Source of the DNA: Anthoceros angustus
Taxonomy: Eukaryota > Streptophyta > Anthocerotopsida > Anthocerotales > Anthocerotaceae
Reading direction: 5' to 3'
Length of the DNA stretch: 64,000 nucleotides
Assembly (NCBI GenBank): GCA_010909165.1
Contig: VJWM01000063.1
Span: 558,001 to 622,000, forward strand
The notes beneath the pieces were generated by a model, which had not been told where the DNA came from, made no database searches, and saw nothing but the letters and a program-made list of their open reading frames with translations. Each line of letters opens with the position of its first letter. The stretch's first letter is position 1. Made by a program: the position numbers and the translations under genes. This document shows, one piece after another, positions 33,606-46,589 of the stretch.

Positions 33606-35174
33606 TGTGGGAACAGGTTGAGATTTTGTAGGCGCCTATGTGCGCGGCTGATGTATGGGATCAGGCTGCAAATTTGGATCTGGAGGAGGCTGCCGCTTAG
33701 ACTCTAATGTGGCAGCAGGGGTGCGCGGGAGATGAGGCACGCTTTATAGGTATGGAGGCGCCTGTGTGCGCCACAGATGTGCAAGATGGGGCTGCTAATT
33801 TGCAGGATCACGAACTGCAGAGGCATGTGGAGGCGCGCGGTTCATGGGGGTTGGCACGACGTGCATAGGAGCAGATTGTGTGTGAGGAGGAGCTACGGCG
33901 GGTGCAGGCTGGGCATGTGGAGCGGGTACCTGGTTGGGTGTTGGCCCTTATGAAGTGTGTGCAGGTTGTGCCCACTGTCCTCGGACTCCCACTCGGACAG
34001 CTGCTCCGAGGAAAACAGGGAGGCAGAAGACGAGGAGGTCGATGAAATTCAAGATGTGTTTTTTTTAGGAGGCACTGGATAGAGAAAAATAGGCAGGTGT
34101 GCTAGAAATTTGGGGTATAAAGATGCGTCGAGATTTATACAAATGGTAAATATAAAGTTCTATGTCATCAATATGTATAGACCAGCATCTATACGTAACC
34201 TATATGATGTACATACTTATTATATACAAAATATAATATGAATATATATCATTAAAAATATTATACCATACCGTAAATGATACACATACAGTACGAAGGA
34301 CATATTTATATGAGCATTTATGTGTGGTGGTATTGATGGGCATATTAATAGTAACTACTATGTAAGACGCAGTATTCCTTAGGGTAAAAGCAAAAAGTCA
34401 ATGATAGATGTCGAGGAGGTTCGGTACCAAGCCTAGAAAAGTGTTACAAGACTTTTCTTGTAACACTAACATGATTGCAACAAAAGCTCTAGTCTGGTTT
34501 TCAAGCCCAGAGTGTCACAAGGGGCCCAAAAAGTGCTACATAGCCCCAAAATTGCAACATGAGTGTTACATCCAGGGGTTCGAATCTTAACATAAAGTGT
34601 AACATAAGCAGGAATTTCTCATAAGGTAAGGCCAACAAGATTGCTGTATGTGGGCTATACTTCAAGGAATACAAGCTTGTGAACCCCGAGACTCATCGAA
34701 TCAAGTAATATTCTCGGAGTGTGGTTATCGATGAGCAATCTCTCCTACTCACGTCTGCAGCTCATAATCCAAGGGACTAACCTATGCTGGATTTGCTGAT
34801 TACGTGTCCCCTCCCGGCCATGAACTGTCGACTGCCCTTGGCTCTTTTTTAACGCACCTGAATGTTCCCCCCCTAGTCCTCCCTCCTTCTCTCTCCCCCT
34901 AGATAACTGCCTCATGTCCATTACGCGCCTTTTTGCCCCTGCCTTGACCATGGCTGCTGCTGGTTGCTCCACTCCTATCCTCCCTCTGCCACCCGCCTCT
35001 TCCACTCCCCCTGCGTTGTTTTCATTGTCCACACTCAACACATGTCTGTTACTTGCTGGTGACGGTACACTCACCCTCTCTGTGCTACAGCACTCGATAA
35101 TTCTCGCCCTCCAGACACATCCCTCCTACCATGCACCGGCCTCGTCACTCCCTATTCATCCAAGACCCCGCCCT
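33606..35174. other. intergenic, possibly transposon-derived; contains a perfect hairpin
   Basis: From 33606 to 34060 the sequence is G-rich and may be upstream copia polyprotein sequence, but no motif is clear. 34100-34400 is AT-rich. At 34441-34466 an 11-bp perfect inverted repeat (GTGTTACAAGA) with a four-base loop occurs, and nearby text repeats TGTTACA/TGTAACA words. An open frame at 34914-35240 has no recognisable domain. Confidence 0.4.
34441..34466. repeat. perfect 11-bp stem hairpin
   Basis: GTGTTACAAGA and its exact reverse complement are separated by CTTT. Similar TGTAACAT words are scattered around it and again near 48690-48735, which suggests remains of a small foldback or MITE-like family. 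Confidence 0.6.
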
Positions 35175-35580
35175 ACTAGCATTGCCGTCTCTAACGTTAC
35201 ATCACAGTCTGGTGACGCATCAAATAAAATTTTGAGATAGGAAATCACAGCATGGAATGTGTCTTGGCCTCACCTTACAGCTGTACATTATGTACATCAG
35301 ACCCCACCATTCTACCATTGCCTTCCCTAACTTCACGTACATCATAGTCTGGTTACGCATCTGCTGAAAATTTGAGATAGGAAATCACAGCATCGAATGG
35401 GTCTTGGCCTCACCTTGCAGCTGTACATATACATGAGACCCCGCCATTCTACCATCACGTTCCCTAACTTCACATCATAGTCTGGTTACGCATCAGCTAA
35501 AAATTTGAGATAGGAAATCACAGCATGGAATAGGTCTTGGCCTCACCTTGCAACTACTTGCAGTTGTACATGTACACAAC
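35175..35580. repeat. three-copy tandem repeat, ~135-140 bp unit
   Basis: The word TTTGAGATAGGAAATCACAG recurs at about 35231, 35371 and 35504, each time followed by CATxGAATxxGTCTTGGCCTC and a TGTACA-rich segment, and preceded by TCTGGTxACGCATC. Periods are about 140 and 133 bp. The copies are well conserved. No coding sense was found. Confidence 0.85.
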
Positions 35581-35789
35581 ACATCGTGCAAGAGGGATGA
35601 GAGTTGAAGTCCTCCTGATGGGCATGAATCGCGGCCCTTTCGGCATGGCTCAGGTAATGCTAAGTGTTGCTGGTCATTGGCTGTTGTTGTTCACTTTTCT
35701 GGTCCTACCTGCTGAAGGAAGCTCACTACAATAGAAAGCTTCCTCACCCTTTTCCAATCCGTGGCCACAGATTTAGAGAGACAATCCCA

Positions 35790-35960
35790 CCATGCATAGA
35801 GACGAGGGAGAGGAGGAGGGGAAGAGGCAAGGAGGAAAAGGGGGAGAGGGATTTGAGGTAGAGAAGGAGGAGGAGGAGGAAGAGGAGGTACAAGGTGAGA
35901 GGGAAAGGAAGAGGAGGGGGAGGAGAAAGAACAGGAGTAAGAGGAGGGGGAGAGGGAAAA
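35790..35960. repeat. purine-rich GGA/GAG low-complexity tract
   Basis: One strand is almost purely A and G (GAGGAGGAGGAAGAGG type) for about 150 bases, ending at the left terminus of the CACTA element. It is a possible triplex-forming or slippage-prone tract. Open frames through it are composition artefacts. Confidence 0.8.
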
Positions 35961-35962
35961 GA

Positions 35963-38900
35963 CACTACTACACATCGTATGTTTTTATCACGTAAAAAAA
36001 AACGTGGTTATATCGTTTAGGGCAAACTTATCACGCGGGGTTTCTCTGTGATGGCGTTATTTTACCCGACATATCCAACACGACATAAAGATAAGATAAT
36101 ATTCATGTTGCCGTCTGGGTGTGGCCGTGCCGAGGTCACCGCATGTGCATCCTATGGAAATAAAGCAGCATAAACTCGCGCCGGTCTGCGTGTCAACCGT
36201 GCCGGTTATGGAAGTCCGTCGGCCTCGCGTTACCAGCCGGACGGTGGCAGTCCGGCCGACGGTGATGCAAACCCGTCCGGGTGGGCCCATCGATTTTGCT
36301 ATACCCAACGGTTGCGCTTGCGGCGGATGTGCAATATGTCACACGGTGTCCGCGTATATGTCTGGTCAATTTGTCGGACTATGACGTCATCTTGCCGGGT
36401 AGATGAACGTCGGCACTTACTTGTGATTCTTGTCAACAAAATTCAAAAAGCAAGCGTGTAATTTACTTGAGTGGGAAATACTTATTTTACCGATAAGGTA
36501 ACTGGTTTTAATCCTCTATTTTTTGCCCGGGAAAATGGTTTTCCCCTTACCAGCAATTTAATTATCGGCTTCCCATCACGGTAATGGTGAATTGGGTTAT
36601 TGAAGTCGTGAAACAAAATCACCTCGACATTAAATGCACAAATTTACGATGTTCAACTCACTTATCAAGATACTTTACCCCAGAAGGCACCCCATTTGCG
36701 CGTGGGACAACCAGGGCTGACATGGCTTCAACCAGTTTGCAAATCATTGTCTGGGCAGCCCAATCATTGCCAGAAGCCACATTGTCTACAATGGACCTCA
36801 AGATTCACCCGCATACCGTTCAGCTGAGATCGGAGGATCTTTGGTTTTCCGTCGCTTCAGTTTTCCTGAGCAACCCTCGTTCGGCTCATCCCGCTGACGA
36901 GGTCCATTCAACAACCTCCTCCTTGGAGGAGCCTTGGTTTTACCCTACATCCATAGAATGAATCAATGGCACTCCCATACCATGCATCATTCCTCCACAA
37001 ATCCACGTATATTGGGGGATTGTGATGCCATGTGCCACATCCGGGTTCCTCGTGAAGCTTGTGAGAATGTCCCATCGTGCCATTCGAAAAAAGGCGTTTG
37101 TTAGTTCCCGGACTATAGATGGGACCATGTCCCTCGGTTGGTGTAGCATTACGGTGCAACAATTTCACTCAATCGGCCGAGCCAGCCGGGTCATCTCTGT
37201 TTGAGGTTGCGTTGAGGTGAAGGTGTGCCCCGTCGCACGGCATGCAAGGCGTCCTCCAAGCGGAGGTCATCGCCGTTCTCTTCGCCCACCGGAAGGTGTT
37301 GCGCTACTCGTGGCCATAAGTCCATCATCTGTTCGGACGCAACCTGCACAACTATCATGCACTCGGTCAAGTCTTTATGCTGAGCTTGTGGGCGTGAGAC
37401 CCAATGGGTGGCCTAACATCATACCTGCGCCATCTCCCATGTCCATTGCCACCTTTTCGCTTTCGGCCCCAATGTAGGCATCTCCTCGACCTCATGTGTC
37501 GTGAGCCAGTCTTTCTCTGCGCAGTGGGGATCCGACCCCACTTCATGTGAAAAGCCTTGGGAGGCCTCTTGCTCCCTCCACGCCCAAAAGGGTTGCATCC
37601 TGCCCTTATACTTATCCATCCGCGTCTTTGTGGTCAGGCTCTGTGGGCGAGGCCACACCTCCACCCCTGCAAGCCTCGCACTCCAAACTCCACCGCCTCC
37701 GCCACGCCGATACCCACGGACCCTAGTCGATATCGGGGTCCAACACCTCCCATACTCGCAATTGAGGCCGCCACCTTCACGCTTCAAAACGAAATTCCAC
37801 CGGAAGAGACGGAGAACTGGTGGTTGATGAAGTCTCGGTTCGTGACACTTGGACAAGTCCTCACACAGATCCACAAGTTCGCCGAAACTGTGTGCTTCAC
37901 CATGGCTTCAAGATGCGGTGCACCTTGAGTGAATCGCCTGATCCGCTTGTGAAAGGTGCTCTTTGTGTCCCCTCCAACACCTCCAAAAATGACTTCCTCG
38001 TCCACATGATCGCTACCAAGTAGCGATTTGGCCTCAGCAAATTCGCGTTGCTTGGTAGCGACAGACTCCATGCACTAGCAACCGCCTTCAACACATTCAT
38101 GTAGTGCAATTGTGGGCAAAATATTGTACAAAGCTTGAGCGAGAGGGCGGATGTTCGGGATGTCTCCCCACCTCCGCAAACCGCCTCCAAGTGCTTGCCT
38201 CCGTGTCTTCGTCAAAATCATCCTCGCAGTATCCCTCTCCGTCACGCTGTAATCGCCATCGACCTCAATCGGATACACACCGTCTTCGCCTACATGTCCT
38301 CCGGACAATAATTCATCAACAATGGTCCCCTTTCCGACCATTGTCTCTGCGTCGACACCACGGAGTGCCCTGCCTTGCAATCAAACAAGAGCGCGTCACC
38401 AAATATGAACAGCGGCGGCAAGGCGTAAAGTGGGTGATATGGTGATGTGTACTCTTACCTTGTCATCATCATCAACACGCCCCGGCGTCGGTCCTTTGCT
38501 CGCCACCGCGTAATCTCCTCCTCCTCCTCCAAGGAGCCTTCTATGGGAACCCTTAGGTTGCGGCCCTAACTGGCTTGGGTAAATTGGCCGCCCAGGGCTC
38601 CCATCTTGGTCACGGGTTGCCTCCAGAGATGGCTGCAGTACCACGTTTCCTGCATGCACACCGTCCGGAAAAGAATTTTGAACACATCCACTGTCACTTC
38701 TGGCGTCTGACAAAGGCGTGATGCCTGGCCGGTCCACACTAATGCCAGTGGAGCATTTCATCGCGTGCTCCGCCTTTTGCGCTTGACCCTCTTCTCACGG
38801 TGACAACAATTGCTTGCCACCGTCCGCACCAACGGTGTAATTCCTCGCGACACCATCGTACAAGCTAAGCCGCAAGCTCCAACTCGGTCCCATCGACGTC

Positions 38901-41900
38901 CCACTCCGCCATTCCTAGAGGACCAAAGTGCCTACTAGAATCGAATCGAAGCCCAATTGTGGTCTTTATTCAAGGACTCGTTACTTTTTTTGGCGTAAAT
39001 AGCATGCCAAATTGCTTCCAGTTTAAGCTCGCATGGTCCGGATGGTCCCCTCTGACTCACTACTTCTATCCAAACGTGGCACAAGGAGAGACTTGCGCAA
39101 GCAAGCGTTAAGAACGAGCGACGGTGAGTGGTCAAAATGGTATACACTCCGCACATGTACGCCGCCATGCTCATCATTGTTTATGATCGTGACCTTACAC
39201 ACATAGCTGCGCCGTGTCATAATGGATGTTAGAGCATGGTACTTTCACGCGGGCCTCCCACTGCAATACAAGGTGCATATCCCCCACTGTTAGAACATCA
39301 AAGTTTATGCTTCTAAGGGCTCACACGAGCGGTCCCACCGCGGTACTGTGTGCATATCATCCACTGCTTGCTGCATTACATCCCGATGAGCAAACACTTG
39401 AGTTACATGCGCGGAAAGTGTAGGGCCCTGCTTGATGGTTCCGATTATCGACGTACCGTGTCAACTCCTGAAATCACGCACCATGGATGGTGGCTCTTTT
39501 CACCGAACATTGGTACCAATGCACATTCAATATGATTGTCCGAAAGTCTCCTCCTTCACACTCCACTTCAAGGATCTCCAATATCCGGCCAAAGAACTCA
39601 CCTGTTTCCGGCACCTACCATCTCAAATGACCAGAAACTATCCCGAGTGGATGTCCGACCTTCATCACCGTCCAGTGATCTAAAATGGTATCCCCTTGTA
39701 TTCAAGCCTCGATAACTCTTCACCAGTCCTTGGGCCCCACGACAGAGCTATGACGTCATCTCGTTCCGGGTGGTCAGCCCATCTACCCCGCTGCAAGGAC
39801 TCCTGCAACCACATCATGAAATCCACGCCATCCGAGCCCTCCATAGCGTGTCTACTTCTCATTGGCGCGAGGACTTTGGAATGCAGTAGTAGGTACCAGT
39901 GAAGGCGCTTGCGCTGGTCTGGGTGGAGTGTCTTTTTTTTTGCTTGCCCAACCAACAACTCCTCTTTGTGCAAATGGCAATTTCTACGATATAATGTGGC
40001 ATGCTCAGGAAGGATGTCTGCCAGATATTCACTGGCATAATGCATGGCCTCCATGGCCACATACCCAGTGGCCATGCTCCCCTCTGGTCTTGCTCTTTGA
40101 CGAACATGGCTTTTTAGGACCTGCATGTACCGTTCCACAGGGTACATCCAGTAATGAACTGAACCGTTCCATGCGTTTCGCCGTCCACAAGGTGTATAAT
40201 AAGATGCATGCTATTCCGTAAAGTTGATGGCATGTGCATTTCCAAGGACACCATGATGTCTATGACCTCCAACTTCATCCGCGGAATATCGGTATCGCAA
40301 TCTCCTTGGAGCACAACCATCTATACATCCAGGCGCTTCACAACTTGGAACTCGCGAGGTGGCAAAGCGGTAATCATGGTATTGATGCCAATGGCTTTTC
40401 ATTCAGCAGAAACCGATGCCCGCTCATCGGGACCTCTGAGGTACGAGGCATCGTGTACGCATAGCATCCTCATCCTCCATTGCCCATAGCCGTGGCTTTG
40501 AGTCAATTTCTTCCAACCGCCCCAATGGTGTCACTTTTGCCACTTAAGGTGGACCATATTGCTTTGCAGTTATTTACCTCCACGTGCATAATGTCCTTTA
40601 TCCATAATTTGTGTGTAAAGCACAAGTAAGGCAAAGCACGCAAGATTAGACCATCCCTAGTCACTCCCCATACGCCATGTCGTGCCCTGTCGGGGGCACC
40701 TGCAATGCTCCAACGCTCCATTTCCGCAATTACGTCCGGCACGGTGCGAATTGGGGGGCGCACACGATCCTCTGGCTTGTTGTTGAAAGCCTCGCGGTTT
40801 CGACTACGGCGTGGGTCATCCATGCCCCTGCGATGCCCCTCAAACAAACATTTGTCGAGATCTGCAGACCACCTCGCACCAAGACCTGCACTGCACTCAA
40901 GCGCTTTTCGCCACGACCAAGCCCAAACAACGTCCCTAGTCCGGTAGTCACATGTGGCCATAATAAGTGCTCCACGAGAGTGAAATGCGGGTTGGATCGC
41001 CTACGGCTTCTGTAATCCTCGCAAGGGATGCCATGCCATAATTCGTAATCAAATCAATGGCTCGAGGTAAACATCAAAGTTTGGGACTGGCGTGGCCTAC
41101 AGGATAATCAAAGATAAGAGTATCCTCTCCTTCTTCGTCGACACCCAAGGAGGAAGGTTATGAATGATCAACATAACAGCCGATTGATTTTGCATTTGAT
41201 CGATGCGGGTTCACCCCATCTGTGCAATCGAGACGAAGGTTTCGTGGTCATTGAAATCATCCACGCCATCAAGTACTCTCCACGCCGGTGTATCTGCTAA
41301 AATCCTCGCTTCCCATCCGGCCGGTTCTTTGCCCACCATGTCATTTCACTTGCGGTCGGACACTTGAAAAGCCGTTGGAGCAGCCAGAAGTGGGAAGTGA
41401 AAGAATGTCTTAAAGGCACTCGGTTGTTCCGCCCCCTCCGTCCGCGTCGCATCGGTGGCGATGGGTTGCGACGCCCGTCACCCGATACTACAATCGCGCG
41501 GGCAGGCGAGTACACTTTGAGACAGTGGCAGATCTTATGTGCTTGCTCGCTGGCCAGCGTGTTCGGCTTGGGCAAAAGCAATGTGTATCACATAGAAAAT
41601 CTTGTTCATAGCGTCAGATGTTGAACGACTCTTGGACATGAAGCGAGCTATTGTGGCAATCGACTTTGATCACTTGGCGTCAATGTCAAAAGAGGCTGCA
41701 ATGCTCAGTGCATGCCTTGGCGGCCAATTTCTGCGTGTCCAAGCGTCTCATTGTCGCCCGCCTCCCTTGTTCACGAGCATCCAAACCGCCATGATCGTGG
41801 GTGGGTGAAGCGACCTCTGCCGGACTCAGCAGAATCACCGAGTCCCCTCACCACGCGTCTCACCTCCATCGACCAGGACCTGCGAGGATCCTCGTCGGCG

Positions 41901-44892
41901 TGCCTGTACCCCGTTACTCGTCACCGTCCATGGTAGCGGGTGGAGCAACATCAACAGGCGAACCTTGCATAACTCCCATTCCAAAGCCAAATGCCGCCGT
42001 GGCAATTGCCGGGCGACCTCTCTTGGTCTATTTGCCTTCTCCCAGGTCGACCCTGCAAGGACCATGAAATGTGAGCACCCGGTGCTTGGCCAGGACATGG
42101 ACACTATGCAGGCTTGAGCTAGCCCACCTGAATTCGACGCAACAGCTGATGGTGACGCGCGTGGCGTATAGCAATGTCACCCCGGACCCTCCTACTCGTT
42201 GGAGTGCAATCGGGGCACAAGCAATAAACTGTTGGTATTTGACGATTCCTCATTGGGTGAACTATGGACGGCGGGCATCAAGCAAGAAATCACTCCCCAA
42301 GGCGGTTTGGGGGAGGGGGCGGGGGGGGGTTTGCTTGCGTAATCCGTAATGTTCTTAGCATTTTGAGGAATATTCCATCCAGACATGCCAGGTACTTGAG
42401 GTACTTGAGGTACTCCATGTATCAGAAGCCAGCTCGCCACTTCCCTGCTCCATCCGATTGGAAGGGGCGTAGAAGCCCGAATCACAGTGGACCTTGACAT
42501 TCGCATTCCTCGAGCCGAAGCGATCGGAGAATCCTTGCTTCCGTTCGCAGTGTGGTGTTGCAAGCATGGCTAACGGCGGTCGAGGGAGCACGGTGAATGA
42601 AAACGTGTGGTGGGCTCGCCGAGGCGAACTCCCGACGGACACTAGCGGAAATGACTGCGCCCTCGTGGAACCCGAGCGTAATGTGAGACGGCAGCGCATG
42701 TTGTTGGCAACTTCACGCCCAAAGGTGCCCAAGAGGTGTGGATATGGGAACATGCTCCCGCCCGCATCGGGATTATGTTTGCGCGCATACCGAATCGCAG
42801 AGGTCGATGTTCCCGACATTTGGACTCGGGCTCGGGCGATGGGTGATGCAAGTGGCGAGCAAGCTTGAATGCTTTGGAGAGGGATTACGACGCCGCTTGC
42901 GTGCACGATGGAGGCCCTTTACCATTGAGACGGAACTCCATCACTGGGACGTAAAGAATTGGTGGGTTGCTGCGAACCGGCGGGCCCATCGTCACGCCTA
43001 AGGAGTGCGCATGTGGTTGACATTGTGGAGGAGATGAGGACTGTCACGTTTTTGCTGAACGTCTCGGTTGTTGTGGAGATTGGAACTCCTACGACACGCC
43101 TTTTTTTTGTCCCAGTGCTGCTCTCCGGGAAGTTCGACGTACTCTGTGTGGAGCGGGAACCAGCGTTTGATCCACCTCCAAGCACACAACTGGGCGCATC
43201 TGGAGTGAACGCCCTTCCTACTCTGAGAGAGGACATCGAAGCAGAGTTCGACAACCTGAGGAATTCTGAATGGGGCCGGCTTGTTCAAACGCGCTGCGTG
43301 GGTCCTCCGTGGGACAAGCGGCTCGGCTGTGGTGGACGATGGCGCCATGCGCTCTGCTTTTCGTGTCACTTGCAAGCCCATCGCTCTGAAGATCATGAAG
43401 AAGGCCATGGATGTTTTGGTTTGTCTTTGGGCATCGAGAGGCTGCCTTTTACCTGATCGGATGAGCACCTAGTGTGCTATTCCAGTGGGCACGAATGAAG
43501 AAGCAAAGCACCGGTTCTTGATGCTTGCGACTTGATCGTCGACATGCCATTGTATCGGTGGTGAGAGGATGCAATTGTGGCCGGGCATTTGCATTTAAGT
43601 TTGCCCACATGCCACAACGCGCCGATGATGTCGAGGTTCTCACTCCGATCGTGGACATCCAATACTAGCAGGTGATGTGCCACAATCGGATCAGGAATGG
43701 CAGACGAAGGGCGGCACCATTTGGCTTTGTTTTGAGCGTGGCAGCAGTGCTAGCGCAGGTTATGCACCTAGTCGGCAGCATTTTAGTTTGCCCGACTTGT
43801 GGGTCTGTGGTCTCGTTCAATATGCATTGCCTTCTCAGCCCGACTTTTTTTGAATGTGGATTGTTGCCATGTAAGTTGTTGCGGCGGCAGCTTGTTAGTC
43901 AATATACAATTGTATGGTAAGGCGACCACATTGTTGGACAATTCTCGTCTCATCGTGTTCATTCGGGCACCGCATTTCAACATGTCCAAGTGACCTAGTG
44001 TGTGCAATTAGATTAGCGGTGGCCGAGATGGGTGCATTAGATTAGCGGGCGGTGGCACGGTAATCTAATCGCACCCCATCTCGATCCTACCCCAAGCGTC
44101 TCGATGTCGAAAGCGGGCACGTCGTGAGGTGGGATCATGTCCAAGCGTGAAGACTCGGAAGGATAGACCCCAATCCCGGATTTTGGACGATTGTCCTCCG
44201 CAATAGACGACAATTGTAAGCCATGGAACTCCATCACGCCTCCGGGCGCCGGTCGACATCCATGTCCGGAGGGCACATCGATCGAATCGACATGGCGTGG
44301 GTTTAGCTTTGGCGCCTCTCAGGCCATGGCCGGATTTAATTCGATCGTCTCGGTTCGTACATAGCCGGACCTTGAATCGCACCGCTTTCTCATCGCGGCA
44401 ATATGTGCAAACCGTTCACTTCAATATCTTCAGTGCAGCATCATCTTTGTTCATTGCCTTTTCATCAAAGTTAGAACGTACACACTTGAGACCACCGCCC
44501 AGTGGTTAGAGTGGAAGGCCGAACGCCAAACTTGAATGCAATGCGAGGGAAGGTCGAGGGATCTCCGTGCGCACGACGCCTTGACAAGCCTTCGCAGCCA
44601 TTGTCCACCTGCAAATGGAAATGTAATCGCATCTGCACAAGAGACCGAGACCCGAACCCCAACGATGGTACTAGTGTCCCGGTAGAGATGCTGCGTTCAC
44701 CGGTTGTTTGGGGCCGGTTTTGTCCGGGAGTATGTCAATTAAATGACGCGTTTTGCTTCACGTTATATTTTGAGTATTTTAAAGGCCACCCAAGGTGGTT
44801 GGTGAACCCATCATATGCCATATGGCGCGAAAGTTATAACGCCAAGCACCCCATCAATACTCTCGCCATAAAGACATCCGAGTGTAGTAAGT
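35963..44892 (-). mobile_element. CACTA (En/Spm-type) DNA transposon, 8.9 kb
   Basis: The left end begins CACTACTACACATCG. The right end, read on the minus strand, begins CACTTACTACACTCG, and the two continue with similar bases (TATGTTTTTAT versus GATGTCTTTAT) for about 30 bp. Both ends are flanked by AGA, the 3-bp target duplication typical of CACTA elements. Inside, the minus strand carries a decayed TNP2 transposase (separate entry). Short repeats such as GCGTTAT and GCCATAAAG near both ends look like subterminal repeats. Flanking regions 36.4-39.6 and 41.6-44.3 kb are coding-like in places but have no recognisable protein. Confidence 0.72.
39680..41580 (-). pseudogene. TNP2-like CACTA transposase remnant
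   Basis: The minus strand shows, in order, FWLLQRLFKCPTASEMTWW with NRPDGKRG (about 41400-41300), then WIKDIMHVEVNNCKAIWSTL (about 40610-40540, matching the DVMHIEKNVC motif of TNP2 proteins). MVSLEMHMPSTLRNSMHLII (about 40260-40200) follows, then MYPVERYMQVLKSHVRQRAR with PEGSMATGYV (40147-40050), the DUF4218-type block. Stops and frameshifts separate the blocks, including one immediately before MYPVERYM. No functional transposase can be made. Domain order and spacing agree with En/Spm transposases. Confidence 0.82.
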
Positions 44893-46589
44893 GAGAGAGA
44901 GTAACTGAGGGGAGATAAGAAGGAATAGGACGGGAGATAAGAAGGAATAGGCAGGAGATGGGAAGAAGGAGGGGAGAGGGAAAGGAAGGAGGAGGCCCGC
45001 TCCATGCATAATTTATACCTCAATTTTCAGTCATCTCGTAACCAAAGGTAACATACGCTGGTGAAGGGATGGATGGTGGCGGAGGCGATCACGTATCTGA
45101 AACTTGGCAGATCTTGTACTTCGCAGCAGCAAAATCAAGCGAACAATTGTCTTGATTTCTCTCAAATTTTCGCTTGTTGCGTAACTAGCTAGTGTGACGT
45201 GATGTTAGTGAAGGCGATAGTAGCATGGCGGTGTGTCGATCATCAAGCCGCCTCGTGCCCCTCGCAACCGCAGAACATGACAAGACAACGATGTAGGAGT
45301 GAGTATTAGCACACCATGCTTCCTCACATCGCATACACAGTTCCTTATGTACACCAAATGATTGTATCCGGATGACATCCATCACAAATACAATGAAGGC
45401 AGTTGGCAAGCAAATCTCGCATCTCCGGCAAGATGCCATGGCTTGCTTTATCTTACTCCGAGCACACTCTACCACGGACTACACTCTGGGGAGCTCCTGA
45501 TGCTCCCGTGAGTGCCCGGTAAGTCCGGACCACACCGGGAGACGGATGAGTCGCCAGGTAAAGTAACAGAGCCTGAGCGATTTTAGATAGGGAGCCACGT
45601 GGGCAGATGCCGAGGTGGGCATCACAAACTAGACCGTAGGGTTGCCAGGTAGCCATTACAGCAGAATATTCACGCCACAGCTGCCAAGTAGCGGCACGGG
45701 TAGCAGAAGCTGTGAGCGTAGGGCGGATGAAGTGCGGAGAAGCCATGCAGCCTCGACCGTTACAGAGCGCCAATTTCCCTTGGCCGATTACTCGGCGGAC
45801 CGGGCGGAGGTCATTCTTCCAAGCAACCCTCATGTTCTCGCATGATCCTCGCCGCACACCGCTCTTAGGCGTTGTCTTTTCGAGGCCAGGCACCCTCACG
45901 CGTGGCTCGCCCTTGTGGTTGGAGCGATCGACGCAGCCGGGCAGGAGCGATGTGATTGTTGAGCTTCAAGCTGACAAGAGGAGCAAGAGATGGGACCCAA
46001 GAAAGCGGCGGAGGTGTGGAGCCATGGTGCTTGTGGAGCAACATAAATCACCAAAAGCGCTACGGACTGCCCTTGGCTGGAGAGGAGGAGGTGAGCCGTG
46101 GAGGGCACGATATTTTCGAGGTCGACCTTCGGCGTCGCTAGTCCGGGAGTATGCCCGGAAGATGCTGGCAGAGGCCAACAAGGAGGTCCGCTCTAAGAAC
46201 CTGCGGGAGGACACCAGGAGGTGGACCGTGGAGGTCCTGAGGGCGGTTTACAACGGCCCAGCGGAGGAAGTAGGGGGAGTGGTTCCGGAGCCCCTAAAGG
46301 GGAAGAGGAAGGTGGAGGCGGCCAAGGCGGCCCTCTTGCGACCAGGGACGCAGCGATCCTCCAACGGGTGGCTGATGTCGGATCTCCTGGAGAAGTACGA
46401 TCGATGGCTAAGGATCATCGCCCACCGAATATGCTCACCAAGGTGGACCACTTGGGGATAATCCTGTGGTGTTCCTCCACGACTTGAGGAGGGGAAATCA
46501 ACTAAGGTGGATCATCTTCGGCCTCAATCAACCAGGAGGCTTAGAAGTGAGAAGCCACCCGTCACGGCTGTCGCCGTTCATCATCCATG
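44893..46589. other. flank of CACTA element with an unassigned open frame
   Basis: A plus-strand frame at 45712-46461 (249 codons) is the longest here. It is Arg/Lys-rich with no motif I know, and competing frames are open on both strands. Part could be the gag-like internal region of the repeat whose LTR-like end follows at 46.6-47.8 kb. I see no other gene in the stretch. Confidence 0.3.

Noticed and set aside
34570-34590. GGTTCGAATC, the consensus of a tRNA T-loop
   Set aside because: The surrounding bases do not fold into a cloverleaf and no D-arm lies upstream at the right distance.
44480-44560. tRNA-like D-arm (CAGTGGTTAGAGTGG)
   Set aside because: No matching anticodon arm or GGTTCGAATC-type T-arm follows and no acceptor pairing could be drawn.
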